A stretch of DNA of 64,000 nucleotides from Rhodovulum sp. MB263 (GTDB lineage: Bacteria; Pseudomonadota; Alphaproteobacteria; Rhodobacterales; Rhodobacteraceae): assembly GCF_002073975.1 (NCBI RefSeq), contig NZ_CP020384.1, positions 1,798,001 through 1,862,000 on the forward strand. Direction: 5' to 3'. Both the position numbers and the translations under genes were made by a program. The first letter of the stretch is position 1; each line of letters starts with the position of its first letter. A model generated the notes under the pieces. That model had not been told where the DNA came from. It worked only from the letters and a program-made list of their open reading frames with translations, and ran no database searches. This document shows positions 42,877 through 51,763 of this stretch, in pieces.

Positions 42877-44253
42877 ATGAGTAGTTTCCTACGTAACTTC
42901 GCCGGTACGGCTCTGTCGGCGACGCTCGCCCTCTGGGCGGCCGGGGCGGCACAGGCGGAGACGCTGACCGATGCCCTGATCGCGGCCTACAAGAACTCGC
43001 ATCTTCTCGATCAGAACCGGGCGCTGTTGCGCGCGGCCGACGAGGATGTGGCCCAGGCGCTGGCGACGCTGCGCCCTGTGATCGCCTTTGCCATGAACGG
43101 GAACTATGTCGACCCGGCCTCGGCGGCGAACGGCAACAAGCATACCAGCGCCTCGGCCGAGCTGACCGCAACTCTCACGATCTTCGATAGCGGCCAGAAC
43201 CGGCTGGCGCTGGATGCCACCAAGGAAACCGTGCTCGCGACCCGGGCCGCGCTGATCGGGATCGAGCAGGATGTGCTGCTTTCTGCGGTTCAGGCCTATA
43301 TGGACGTCTTCGCGGCGCTGCAGACCGTGAGCCTGGCCGAGAACAACAACCGGCTGATCGCCGAAGAGTTGCGGGCCACCCAGGACCGCTTCGAGGTTGG
43401 CGAGGTGACCCGGACCGATGTGTCGCTGGCGCAATCGGCGCTGGCCGCGGCCCGCTCGAACCTGGTCGCGGCCAATGGCAAGCTGGCGACGGCGCGCGAA
43501 TCCTACAAGCTGGCGGTCGGGCATTATCCGGAACGGCTCAGCGGCATTCCCAATCTGCCCAGCATTCCCGGATCGCCCGAGGCGGCGCGTTCGGTTGCGG
43601 TGAAGACCCATCCCGACATCTTCCAAGCGCAGCACAATGTCACCGTCTCCGAGCTGAACCTCGCCCGGGCCAAGGCCGCGCAAGGCCCCAGCCTGACCGC
43701 CTCGCTCGGTTATGAACGCGACGATAATTCAAACGAGGGCACGAAGGCCCAGCTGCAACTGTCGCAGACGATCTATGCCGGCGGGCGCCTCTATGCGGCC
43801 GAGCGTCAGGCCATGGCCAACATGCAGGCCTCCCGCGCGGGGCTTCTGCAGACCGTGCGGCTGGTCGAGCTCGATGTCGGCAATGCCTGGTCGAGCCTTG
43901 CGGTGGCGCGGGCCCAGGTCACGGCCAGCGACCAGCGGATCCAGGCGGCGCAGCTTGCCTTCGACGGCACCAAGGAAGAGGCCAGGCTCGGTGCGCGTAC
44001 CACGCTTGATGTGCTCGATGCCGAACAGGACCTGCTCGATGCCCGGACCGCCCGGGTCGAGGCCGAGGCCACGCAATATACCGCGATCTACAGCGTGCTG
44101 GCTTCGATGGGGCTGCTGACGGCCGAGCATCTGGGACTGGGCATTCCGACCTATGATCCCAATGCCTATTACAACGCGGTCAGCTCTGCGCCTGCGAAAA
44201 GCCTTCAGGGCGGCAAGCTCGACCGTGTGCTGCAAAGCATTGGGCGCAACTGA
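42877..44253 (+). CDS. tolC: Outer-membrane efflux channel TolC
   Basis: 458 residues. Trimeric outer-membrane channel for type I secretion and RND/ABC efflux. Signal peptide 'FAGTALSATLALWAAGAAQA', then two structural repeats with 'RALLRAADEDVAQALATLRP', 'TDVSLAQSALAAARSNLVAA' and 'RTTLDVLDAEQDLLDARTAR'. I choose the ATG at 42877 (GAGG eight bases before); the ATG at 42850 lacks a ribosome site. The only outer-membrane factor in the window, so a candidate partner of the RND pump at 21.9-26.2 kb. Confidence 0.94.
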   Translation: MSSFLRNFAGTALSATLALWAAGAAQAETLTDALIAAYKNSHLLDQNRALLRAADEDVAQALATLRPVIAFAMNGNYVDPASAANGNKHTSASAELTATLTIFDSGQNRLALDATKETVLATRAALIGIEQDVLLSAVQAYMDVFAALQTVSLAENNNRLIAEELRATQDRFEVGEVTRTDVSLAQSALAAARSNLVAANGKLATARESYKLAVGHYPERLSGIPNLPSIPGSPEAARSVAVKTHPDIFQAQHNVTVSELNLARAKAAQGPSLTASLGYERDDNSNEGTKAQLQLSQTIYAGGRLYAAERQAMANMQASRAGLLQTVRLVELDVGNAWSSLAVARAQVTASDQRIQAAQLAFDGTKEEARLGARTTLDVLDAEQDLLDARTARVEAEATQYTAIYSVLASMGLLTAEHLGLGIPTYDPNAYYNAVSSAPAKSLQGGKLDRVLQSIGRN

Positions 44254-44337
44254 GCCTCGTGCCCGGTTGTGTCCGCAGGGCGGAGGGGCTAGCATTCTGC
44301 CCTGTGATTAACCGTATTTCCGGTCCGGAGCCGTGCC

Positions 44338-44943
44338 ATGGTTGAACTGCGCAGCATCGCCGACACTGCCGGGGTCCGCCCGGCAGAGCCGTCGCAGGAG
44401 CCTGCGCCGCCGCGCAACGAGCCGCGTCTGGCGCGGCTGGTGCTGACGCCCAACCTGCGTGTCCGTCCGGAACCAGAGAACCAGCCCGCTCCGGCGCGGC
44501 CGATGCCGGTGCTGCTGCGCGGGCCCCTGCCGCATGATCCCGGCGCGCCGGCCCTGCGGGCCACCCGGGAGGCGGTTCCTCCCGGGCCGCGGACCGTTTC
44601 GGTGGCCGATCTGGCCGAGGCGAACCGGCGCGACGCGGTTACGCTCGAACGCCGCATCGCCGAGCTCGAGGCCGCCATGGCCGGGGTCGATGCCGATTGG
44701 GACCCCGAATGCGAAGAGGGTTTGCCCTCGGTGCCCTGGGTCGGGAAGGCGCAGGTTGTGTCTGCCGGTCCGGCAGCGGCAGGCGGCGACGAGGCCGCGC
44801 TTCGCGTGATGGTGTCCGATATCGTGCGCGAGGTCGTGCGGCAGGAGCTGCGCGGTACGCTGGGCGAGGGCATCGGTCGCAACCTGCGCAAGATGGTGCG
44901 CCGCGAGATCGCCCGCGCGCTTGCCGAACGCGATCTCGACTGA
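44338..44943 (+). CDS. PopZ-like (DUF2497) protein
   Basis: 201 residues. A long Pro/Arg-rich disordered N-terminal part (1-85), an acidic stretch ('DADWDPECEEG', about 118-128), and a helical C-terminal domain: 'LRVMVSDIVREVVRQELRG', 'LGEGIGRNLRKMVRREIARA'. This layout and C-terminal pattern match DUF2497/PopZ, the polar scaffold of alphaproteobacteria that gathers chromosome-partition and cell-cycle proteins. Its place after tolC is usual in relatives. The PopZ name is by family resemblance; Rhodobacteraceae members are divergent. Confidence 0.65.
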   Translation: MVELRSIADTAGVRPAEPSQEPAPPRNEPRLARLVLTPNLRVRPEPENQPAPARPMPVLLRGPLPHDPGAPALRATREAVPPGPRTVSVADLAEANRRDAVTLERRIAELEAAMAGVDADWDPECEEGLPSVPWVGKAQVVSAGPAAAGGDEAALRVMVSDIVREVVRQELRGTLGEGIGRNLRKMVRREIARALAERDLD

Positions 44944-45087
44944 TCTTTTCCCGACGTATTATTGCGGTCAGCCGCCTCGACGCCCGCGGATGATGCACGC
45001 CCGCGTGGCCGATCCCCGGTCCGACTGGCGCTGATCTCGCCGGGCCCGGATCGTCCCGGACGATCAACCTTGTCAGAAACGCGAAAA

Positions 45088-45107
45088 GCGCGCCCTTTTG
45101 GGCGCGC
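45088..45107 (-). terminator. Rho-independent terminator of the DUF6280 gene
   Basis: Perfect 8-bp stem GCGCGCCC / GGGCGCGC with a four-base loop. Read on the minus strand it is followed by TTTTC and lies 28 bases after the stop of the DUF6280 gene. Confidence 0.85.
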
Positions 45108-45134
45108 CATTCGCATGGAAAGCTCGCAGGCGGG

Positions 45135-45455
45135 TCAGGCGGCTTCGGCCTGTTCCTGGCTGTGGCGTCGTTCGCTTTCTTCGCGCGACAGGGCAACAGA
45201 GGTCCGGACGCCGCGTGCGACGAACTCCATCAGGCCGCGCACAACCCGTTCGTTCGGGTCGATACCGGCGCAGGACAGGACTTCGCGGCCATCGCGGGAC
45301 CGCGCCCAGCGCGCGATCTGTTCAGGGCCGTTGCCATATTTCTTGTCGTCCGCGATCGCGTCGTCCAACGCGGCGAGCACCACAGCAGCGAACAATTTTC
45401 GGGCACGATGCCCCTGTTCGTGATTGAACGCCGTGCCATCAACGAAATCGACCAT
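45135..45455 (-). CDS. DUF6280 family protein
   Basis: 106 residues, highly conserved in Rhodobacteraceae: 'DGTAFNHEQGHRARKLFAAV', 'ALDDAIADDKKYGNGPEQIA', 'RWARSRDGREVLSCAGIDPN' and 'TSVALSREESERR'. Soluble and helical by appearance; function unknown. Divergent from efp, with its own strong terminator, so it is a single-gene unit. Confidence 0.9.
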   Translation of the reverse strand: MVDFVDGTAFNHEQGHRARKLFAAVVLAALDDAIADDKKYGNGPEQIARWARSRDGREVLSCAGIDPNERVVRGLMEFVARGVRTSVALSREESERRHSQEQAEAA

Positions 45456-45669
45456 CTCGTCGTCCTTTTATTCTTGCTCTTGCATTTCGGGCGTGCGGCC
45501 GAATATGACGCATTTGTCGTGATTCGGTATTCTTCATTTTGCAGGTCGGCCATGCGCTCAGTGCATGGCTTGCAAAAGACAGTCCCCGATCTAGTCGTCT
45601 TGCCAGCCCAGCTCCCGCAAGATATAGGTCCGGCGCAATTCCTATCAACCGTCTGTTAAGGGTTTCCGT

Positions 45670-46233
45670 ATGGCGAAGATCAACGGTAATGAAATTCGTC
45701 CGGGCTATATCCTCGACCATGACGGCGGGCTCTGGGCCGCGGTGAAGGTGGATCACGTCAAGCCCGGCAAGGGCGGGGCCTTCGCCCAGGTTGAGCTGCG
45801 CAACCTGCGCAGCGGCAGCAAGTTGAACGAGCGGTTCCGCAGTGCCGACAAGGTCGACCGGGTCGAACTCGAGCGCCGCGACCAGCAGTTCCTTTACGAA
45901 GCCGATGGCATGCTCGTGGTGATGGATACCGACAGCTACGAACAGACCGAGCTGCCCGCAGATCTTCTGGGGGATCGCCGGGCCTTCCTGCAGGATGGCA
46001 TGACCGTGGTCGTCGAATATTACGAGGCCGAGGCGCTGAATGCGACGCTGCCGGCCAAGGTCACCTGCCGGATCGCCGAGACCGAGCCGGTGGTGAATGG
46101 CCAGACCGCCGCCAAGAGCTTCAAGCCCGCCATGCTGGAAAACGGCGTCCGGGTGATGGTCCCGCCCTTCATCGGCCCGGGGGAAGACATCGTCGTCAAT
46201 ACCGAGACCATGGAATACTCGGCCCGCGCCTGA
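45670..46233 (+). CDS. efp: Translation elongation factor P
   Basis: 187 residues in three beta-barrel domains. EF-P relieves ribosomes stalled at polyproline. The tip loop reads '[14 protein letters not shown]' with Lys34, the position modified by EpmA-type enzymes in many bacteria. C-terminal signature '[23 protein letters not shown]'. ATG at 45670 with AAGGG upstream. Confidence 0.97.
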   Translation: MAKINGNEIRPGYILDHDGGLWAAVKVDHVKPGKGGAFAQVELRNLRSGSKLNERFRSADKVDRVELERRDQQFLYEADGMLVVMDTDSYEQTELPADLLGDRRAFLQDGMTVVVEYYEAEALNATLPAKVTCRIAETEPVVNGQTAAKSFKPAMLENGVRVMVPPFIGPGEDIVVNTETMEYSARA

Positions 46234-46266
46234 GGCCGCATCCCCGCATCCTGCCGGGGCCCCGGC

Positions 46267-47067
46267 TCAGGCCCCGAGCGTTTCCAGGCAGCGCTCGACC
46301 AGACCGCGATAACCGCCGCCGAACAGCCGCAGATGAACGAGCGCGGGCCAGAGCTGATAGACCGCGCGCCGCTCGGGCCAGCCCGGGGCAGGGGAGCCAT
46401 ACGCGGCGCGAAAGGCGGGGTCGGGGCTGCCGAAGAGGTCCAGCATCGCCAGATCGACCTCGGCATCGCCGTAATAGCAGGCAGGGTCGATCAGCGCGGC
46501 CCCCTGCTGTGTGAACAGCACGTTCCCCGTCCACAGATCGCCATGCAGCAGGGCCGCCGGAGGATGGCGCGGGACCAGCCCGTCGAGCCGGGCAGCCAGG
46601 GTTTCGGCCCTCAGGGCAATGTCGGCGGGCAGCGCTTCGGGCCAGGCGAGAAGCCTGCGCTCGGCCCAGAAGCCGGGCCAGTCGGCGCAGGCGGCATTCG
46701 GGATCTTGGCCGGACCGAAGCCGTGATCCTCGTCCCAGCCATAGGTCTCTCCCGTCGCCCTGTGCAGTCGCAGAAGCGCCAGGCCGAGCGCGCCCCAGCC
46801 CGGGGCCGAGGCCGGCGCTTCGTCGAGATGCTCGAGCAGGAGCCAGCCGCCGCCTTCGGCCATGACCGCGGGTGTAGGCACGCCCGCCCGGGCGATGGCC
46901 CGAAGCATCCGTGCCTCTGTCGCGACCCGGGGGCCCGATTTCGCGACCATCCGGCGGCCGTCTTCAAGATCGAGCCGCAGCACCCGGGAAAGATCGCCGC
47001 CCTGCAGGGGCAGGCTGCGGGCGATGGCGGCGCCGACCAGTGCCTCCAGCGCCGCCCGTTCAGCCAT
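46267..47067 (-). CDS. Fructosamine kinase family protein
   Basis: 266 residues, protein-kinase-like fold of the fructosamine/ketosamine-3-kinase family, which phosphorylates glycated lysines to aid their removal. Marks: 'GGDLSRVLRLDLEDGRRMVAK', the catalytic 'LLHGDLWTGNVLF' and metal-binding 'LIDPACYYGDAEVDLAML'. Overlaps the ygfZ-like gene (stop and start overlap by eight bases), so both are co-translated. Confidence 0.9.
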   Translation of the reverse strand: MAERAALEALVGAAIARSLPLQGGDLSRVLRLDLEDGRRMVAKSGPRVATEARMLRAIARAGVPTPAVMAEGGGWLLLEHLDEAPASAPGWGALGLALLRLHRATGETYGWDEDHGFGPAKIPNAACADWPGFWAERRLLAWPEALPADIALRAETLAARLDGLVPRHPPAALLHGDLWTGNVLFTQQGAALIDPACYYGDAEVDLAMLDLFGSPDPAFRAAYGSPAPGWPERRAVYQLWPALVHLRLFGGGYRGLVERCLETLGA

Positions 47068-47818
47068 CCGGCCAGAGCACCGTCGCCGCCCCCGCCGTCA
47101 TCCGGGGCGCGACCCGGTCGAAGCGCAGATAGGCGATGGCCAGATCGCCGGCCTGGGTGAAGAGCCGCCCGGCCTCCTTGCCACCGGCCTCGATCGGTGT
47201 GCCGGGCGGGGCCGAGCCCTCGACGCCCACCGTGGCCAGGCCCTTGCGCAGCTCGGTCTTGTGCTTCATCCGCGCGGTGACCTCCTGGCCGACATAGCAG
47301 CCCTTGCGGAAATCGACGCCGTTCAGCCGCTCGAACCCGGCTTCGAGGATGTAGCTTTCCTCGGGGATCAGCTCGATCCCGGTCTCGGGAATGCACTCGG
47401 CCACCCGGATCCTGTCCCAGTCGATGGCGGGGGCGGTGCCGGGTGTTCCGGCATAGGCGCGCCAGCCAAGCGACGCGTGGCGCGGATCGGGCAGGGCGCC
47501 TTCGGGCGGCTCGTCAAGCCCGCGATGGACATGGAGCCCGGCCGGGGCGATCCGGACATCGGCCCGGAGCTTGTAGAGCGACAGCCGCCGGGCCAGCGCC
47601 TCGGCGATATCGGCCCTGACGTCGAGCAGGATCGTGTCGTCGCGCGCGCTCAGCAGGAAATCGGCAAGATACTTGCCCTGCGGCGTCAGCATCGCGGCAT
47701 AGACAAGCCGTCCCTCGGGCGCCGTGATGTCATTGGTCACGAGCCCTTGCAGGAATTTCACGCGATCCGCGCCGGTGATCGCAAGCACCGTCCTGTCCGC
47801 TGCCTCTTCGCCTGTCAT
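47060..47818 (-). CDS. Folate-binding YgfZ/IbaG-type (GcvT-like) protein
   Basis: 252 residues. YgfZ-family protein, tetrahydrofolate-dependent, needed for iron-sulfur cluster enzymes such as MiaB. The diagnostic motif KGCYxGQE appears in 'DFRKGCYVGQEVTARMKHK'; 'ITGADRVKFLQGLVTNDI' and 'YAAMLTPQGKYLADFLL' form the N-terminal signature. First gene of the pair with the fructosamine-kinase-like gene. Confidence 0.93.
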   Translation of the reverse strand: MTGEEAADRTVLAITGADRVKFLQGLVTNDITAPEGRLVYAAMLTPQGKYLADFLLSARDDTILLDVRADIAEALARRLSLYKLRADVRIAPAGLHVHRGLDEPPEGALPDPRHASLGWRAYAGTPGTAPAIDWDRIRVAECIPETGIELIPEESYILEAGFERLNGVDFRKGCYVGQEVTARMKHKTELRKGLATVGVEGSAPPGTPIEAGGKEAGRLFTQAGDLAIAYLRFDRVAPRMTAGAATVLWPDG

Positions 47819-47856
47819 GGCTGTCTTCTCCCCGTGCCGTTCTCGGCCCGAAGGTG

Positions 47857-49599
47857 TCAGGACTCGGTGGCGAATTGCAAGCGGTAGAGCCCGGCATAAA
47901 GCCTGCCCCTGGCCAGAAGATCGTCATGGCGGCCTTCTTCGCGCACCCGGCCCGCCTCCATCACCACGATCCGGTCGGCGTCGCGGACGGTGGCCAGCCG
48001 GTGCGCGATCACCAGCGTGGTGCGGCCCTGCGCCAGATGGCTCAGCGCTTCCTGCACGGCGCGTTCGGATTGCGCGTCAAGCGCCGAGGTGGCCTCGTCC
48101 ATCAGCAGGATCGGGGCGTCGCGCAGCAGCGCGCGGGCGATGGCCACACGCTGGCGCTGCCCGCCCGAGAGGTTCGAGCCGCGCGGCCCGGCAGGGCTGT
48201 CGAGCCCCGCGGGCAGTCCGGACAGGAATTCGTCGATATGGGCCGCCTCGATCACCTCGCGCAGACGTGCCTCGGAGACGTCGCGGCCGAGGCAGATATT
48301 GTCGCGCAGGCTGTCATCGAACATCGGCGCCTCCTGGGTGACGACCGAAAACAGATCGCGCAGATCGGCCTGCGCCAGATCCCCCACCGCGACGCCGCCG
48401 ATGGCGACGCGACCCGATTGCGGCTCGATCAGCCGGGTCAGCAGGTTGAAGACGGTCGACTTGCCCGCGCCCGAGGGACCGACCAGCGCAGTCATCTCGC
48501 CCGCCTTCGCGGTCAGGTCGAGGCCGCGCAGCACCGGCGTCTCGCCATAGCTCAGATGCACATCCTCCAGCGCCAGATCGCAGCGCTCGGCCGGGGCGGG
48601 CAGCGGTTTCGGCCGGGCCGGATCCAGAATGGTGGCGCGTTCCTCAAAGATGGCATGGATGCGTTCGAGACTGGCCAGCGCGGCCTGCCAGGCACCCGAC
48701 ACGTTGCCGAGCCGCCGCAAGGGTTCGAAGACCAGCGCGATGGCGGTAAAGAAGGCCATGAAGTCGCCGACGGTCTTGTCGCCCTCGATGATCTGCAGGC
48801 CGCCGAAGATCAGCACCGCGGCAAAACCGAGCCCGCCGACGATATCGACCAGCGCGGGCATGCCGGCCTGGCCCGCCTGGGCGCGCAGCTGCGAGGCGAT
48901 GAAGCCCGCGACGCTGGCGCCGAAACGGCCCTGCTCGCGCCGCTCCATCCGGTTCAGCTTGATGGTGACGATGCCGTGGAACATCTCGTCGAGCCGGCCC
49001 GCGATCTCGGCCGCCTGCACCCGGGCCAGCCGGGCGGTGTGCCTGATCCAGCGCTGCAGCACCATGATCGGCACGACCAGAAGCGGGATGCCCGCCATCG
49101 CGATCAGGGTCCAGGCCCAGTCGATCGAGAGCGCCACCGCCATCAGCGAGACCAGCGAGACGAAATCGCGTCCCGAGGCCGTCAGCACCGTGTTCCAGAC
49201 ATTGGCGGCGGCGGTGGTGTCGCCCCGCACCCGCTCGATCAGCCCGCCGGGGGGAGTGCGCTGGAAATAGGAGCCGTCGAGCCCGAGCAGATGCTCGACC
49301 ATGTCCTTCTGCAATTCGCCGGTGATCGAAAGCCCGGCGCGGGCCATCAGCACGCGCTGGCCGAAGCCGCTGAGCGCGCGGGCCAGGAAGATCGCCAGCA
49401 CCGCCCCCGCCACCAGCGGAATGGCATTCCGCTCGCCCGCGACGAAGATCCGGTCGAACATCGGCTTGAAGCTGTAGCTGAGCAGCCCGAGCGAGGCGCC
49501 CTCGATGGTCATCAGCGTCAGCGCGATGCCGATGGTCAGGGAATGGCGGCGCAGATATCCGCGCCAGAGCCAACCGAAGATTTGGGCGCCGCCCGCCAT
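47857..49599 (-). CDS. ABC exporter, MsbA/lipid-type
   Basis: 580 residues, membrane domain plus ATPase in one chain. Membrane part about 15-310 with 'YFQRTPPGGLIERVRGDTTA'. ATPase: Walker A 'GPSGAGKSTV', Q-loop 'VVTQEAPMFDDSLRDNI', signature 'LSGGQRQRVAIARA', Walker B 'ILLMDEATSALD' and H-loop 'VIAHRLATV'. Of the MsbA-like group exporting lipid A or phospholipid-linked compounds or drugs. It begins five bases after the tyrosine-phosphatase stop; the ATG at 49599 is used because the longer frame runs through that gene. Confidence 0.93.
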   Translation of the reverse strand: MAGGAQIFGWLWRGYLRRHSLTIGIALTLMTIEGASLGLLSYSFKPMFDRIFVAGERNAIPLVAGAVLAIFLARALSGFGQRVLMARAGLSITGELQKDMVEHLLGLDGSYFQRTPPGGLIERVRGDTTAAANVWNTVLTASGRDFVSLVSLMAVALSIDWAWTLIAMAGIPLLVVPIMVLQRWIRHTARLARVQAAEIAGRLDEMFHGIVTIKLNRMERREQGRFGASVAGFIASQLRAQAGQAGMPALVDIVGGLGFAAVLIFGGLQIIEGDKTVGDFMAFFTAIALVFEPLRRLGNVSGAWQAALASLERIHAIFEERATILDPARPKPLPAPAERCDLALEDVHLSYGETPVLRGLDLTAKAGEMTALVGPSGAGKSTVFNLLTRLIEPQSGRVAIGGVAVGDLAQADLRDLFSVVTQEAPMFDDSLRDNICLGRDVSEARLREVIEAAHIDEFLSGLPAGLDSPAGPRGSNLSGGQRQRVAIARALLRDAPILLMDEATSALDAQSERAVQEALSHLAQGRTTLVIAHRLATVRDADRIVVMEAGRVREEGRHDDLLARGRLYAGLYRLQFATES

Positions 49600-49604
49600 G
49601 ATGT

Positions 49605-50288
49605 CTAGCTCCGTCCCGCCTTGAAATCGCTCTTGATGGCGTCCGGATCGTAGCGGGTGGAGATCCAGTCGCGCAGCGTCATCGGGCTGCGGGCGGTGTC
49701 GGCCTCGTAGCGGTCGAGCACCAGATCGAGCACGCCCGCCTTCGAGCGGCGGTTGTGCAGAAAGCGCCAGCTCAGCATCCGGCGCGCCTCGGCGACCGGT
49801 GTGCCCCCGGCATGGATGAGATACAGCGCGGCGGCAAGGCCCGCCCGGTCCGAGCCCGACTTGCAATGCATCACCATCGGGCGTTCGGCCCGGTCGAAGA
49901 GGTCGAGCAGCATCAGCAGCGTCTCTCGGGGGACCAGTCGGCGGGCCTTCAGCGTCACCGCCTCGAGCCGGAGCCCCAGCGCGGCGCAGGCCTCTTCTTC
50001 CAGCAACCAGTGCGAATGCGGTCGCTCGCTGCCGCGCAGCGAGATCACGGTGCGGATGCCCATGTCGCGATAGCGCCGCAGCCGCGCGGGCGAGGGCTGG
50101 TTCGAGCGCCAGACCCCGGGCGCGATCTCGACGAGATTGGTCCAGAGGATGCGCAGCAAGCCGTGATCCATCAGATGGAAATGCCAAAGCGCGGCCCGGC
50201 GCGCGCCCGGGACGCTCAGATCTGTGCCGTGGCGCTCGGTCATCCGACGTTCGAGCGCCGCGAACCGGGTTTTCAGCTGGTCGAACAT
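49605..50288 (-). CDS. Tyrosine/dual-specificity phosphatase family protein
   Basis: 227 residues. Cys-based phosphatase with the CX5R loop in 'VMHCKSGSDRAGLAAAL' and an upstream 'GVWRSNQPSPARLRRYRDMG' segment seen in bacterial DSP-like phosphatases. Two C-terminal helices follow. Operon partner of the MsbA-like exporter, spaced by five bases; possibly dephosphorylates a lipid or protein tied to that exporter, which is inference. Confidence 0.87.
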   Translation of the reverse strand: MFDQLKTRFAALERRMTERHGTDLSVPGARRAALWHFHLMDHGLLRILWTNLVEIAPGVWRSNQPSPARLRRYRDMGIRTVISLRGSERPHSHWLLEEEACAALGLRLEAVTLKARRLVPRETLLMLLDLFDRAERPMVMHCKSGSDRAGLAAALYLIHAGGTPVAEARRMLSWRFLHNRRSKAGVLDLVLDRYEADTARSPMTLRDWISTRYDPDAIKSDFKAGRS

Positions 50289-50748
50289 CGCAGGCCTTCG
50301 GTTCGGGGGCACGAGGCCGCGAGATAGCCCGAAACCATGGCCCTGACAAGCAACTGGTGGCGAGGGGCCGCCCGCCCGCCCGGGGTCCGGTCCGGGGCGG
50401 GGGCAGAAGCGAGGGAAACCCGGAGGCCGTCCGACGGGGCTCGGACCCGCCTCTTGGGGTATCCAGTAGGCGGCCACTGTCGTCTTGCGATGCCCGGTTT
50501 GTCATGCCGGTGCGGGTTCGCGCGCGTCTCTTCCGGGGGATTCCTCGCCCGCTCTGGGCGAGGGTCTCCTGAGATCTCGTCGCAGGGGCCGGAGCCACGG
50601 CAAGGCGGGAAAGACAGCGCAGCTTAATCGCAGGGCCAAGGCGTCCGCCGGGAGGCCGGTGTTCTGGCGGTTCCGTGGCGCCCGGTCGCCGCTGCGGCGG
50701 GAGGAAAACCGGCCCGGTTCGGTTTTCGCTGACAGGGGCTTGGGCCGG
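50289..50748. other. Intergenic stretch with a GC hairpin
   Basis: About 460 bases. Holds a perfect 8-bp hairpin CCTCGCCC / GGGCGAGG (50543-50563, five-base loop) with no T-tract, possibly terminating or stabilising the transcript of the gene at its right. The end next to 50288 should carry the phosphatase-operon promoter. No gene recognised. Confidence 0.45.
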
Positions 50749-51693
50749 TCAGGGCAGGGTGATCTCTGCCAGCAGGCCGCGATGATTCGAGCCGAGATCC
50801 TCGCCGAAGGGGCTGAGGCGCACCAGCCGCGCGCCACCGCCGACCAGCACCTGATCGATGGGCACCCCGAACCGGCCTGCGGCCACGGGCCAGGTCGCCC
50901 TAGGCAGGCGGGCGGTGGCCATGCCGGTGTCGCGATGGATCAGCGAGAGCGTCCGGCTCCAGGGCGCGGCGTTGAAATCGCCGATGGCGACGGCGGGGCC
51001 GGGCAGCCAGCCAAGCTGGGCGGTCAGCCGCTCGAGCTCGGTATCCGCCAGTCCCGACATCCAGGGCTTGAGAAGCTGGAGGCCCGCCAGAAAGACCCGC
51101 TTGCCGCCCGCCGTCTCGATCTCGGCCACGGCATAGCGGTCGGGCCAGGCCGGATTCAGCGACATCGTCCAGAACCGCCTGGGCCGGCTGCGCGCGGCCA
51201 GCACGATCTGGCAGGCGCCGGGCTGGCAGGGCGAGACGAAGTCGTAGCGCGCCTGCAGCAGCGGCAGCGCCGCGGCGATCGCCTCGGCCTCGGCAAAGAT
51301 GATGATATCGGGGTCCGGCCCCAGCGCGGCCCTGACGATGGTCTCGGCGGGCAGCTCATTCTCGATACAGGCATTGAAGAAAAGGATGCGCAGGTCGGGC
51401 GTCTGACCGGGCAGGGCGGGCAGGCTCTGGCGCAGATGGAGCGCTCCGAGCCCGGCCAGCGCGACCAGAGCGGCCGCCATGAGCCCCGGGCCGAGCCGGC
51501 ACAGCCCGAGAGCCGTGGCGCCCAGCGCAAGCATCAGGGCGCCGGCCAGGAGCCAGGGCGCAAGCGAGTCGAGGATGCGCGCCAGCGGCCCGGCCGCGCT
51601 GCTGCCGGGGATGAACCGCGCCCCGGCGCCCGCGACCAGCGCAAGCGCCGCCGCCATCGCCAGTGCTCCCGATAGCTCAGGCTTCCAGATCAA
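50749..51693 (-). CDS. Endonuclease/exonuclease/phosphatase family membrane protein
   Basis: 314 residues. Three N-terminal membrane helices (about 8-28, 42-62, 68-88) anchor an EEP-fold domain that faces the periplasm: 'LRILFFNACIENELP' (Asn), 'IIIFAEAEA' (metal Glu), 'AIGDFNAAPWS' (Asp/Asn) and 'GSNHRGLLAEI' (His). Domain architecture matches the YafD-like/vancomycin-resistance-VanJ-like group. Substrate unknown; could hydrolyse a lipid or nucleic acid phosphodiester. Confidence 0.88.
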   Translation of the reverse strand: MIWKPELSGALAMAAALALVAGAGARFIPGSSAAGPLARILDSLAPWLLAGALMLALGATALGLCRLGPGLMAAALVALAGLGALHLRQSLPALPGQTPDLRILFFNACIENELPAETIVRAALGPDPDIIIFAEAEAIAAALPLLQARYDFVSPCQPGACQIVLAARSRPRRFWTMSLNPAWPDRYAVAEIETAGGKRVFLAGLQLLKPWMSGLADTELERLTAQLGWLPGPAVAIGDFNAAPWSRTLSLIHRDTGMATARLPRATWPVAAGRFGVPIDQVLVGGGARLVRLSPFGEDLGSNHRGLLAEITLP

Positions 51694-51763
51694 GGCCCGC
51701 CTCCAGCCGCCGCCCCTTCTTCCGCACTGACCGAGCGCAGGCCCCTCGTCAAGCCGGCGCCGC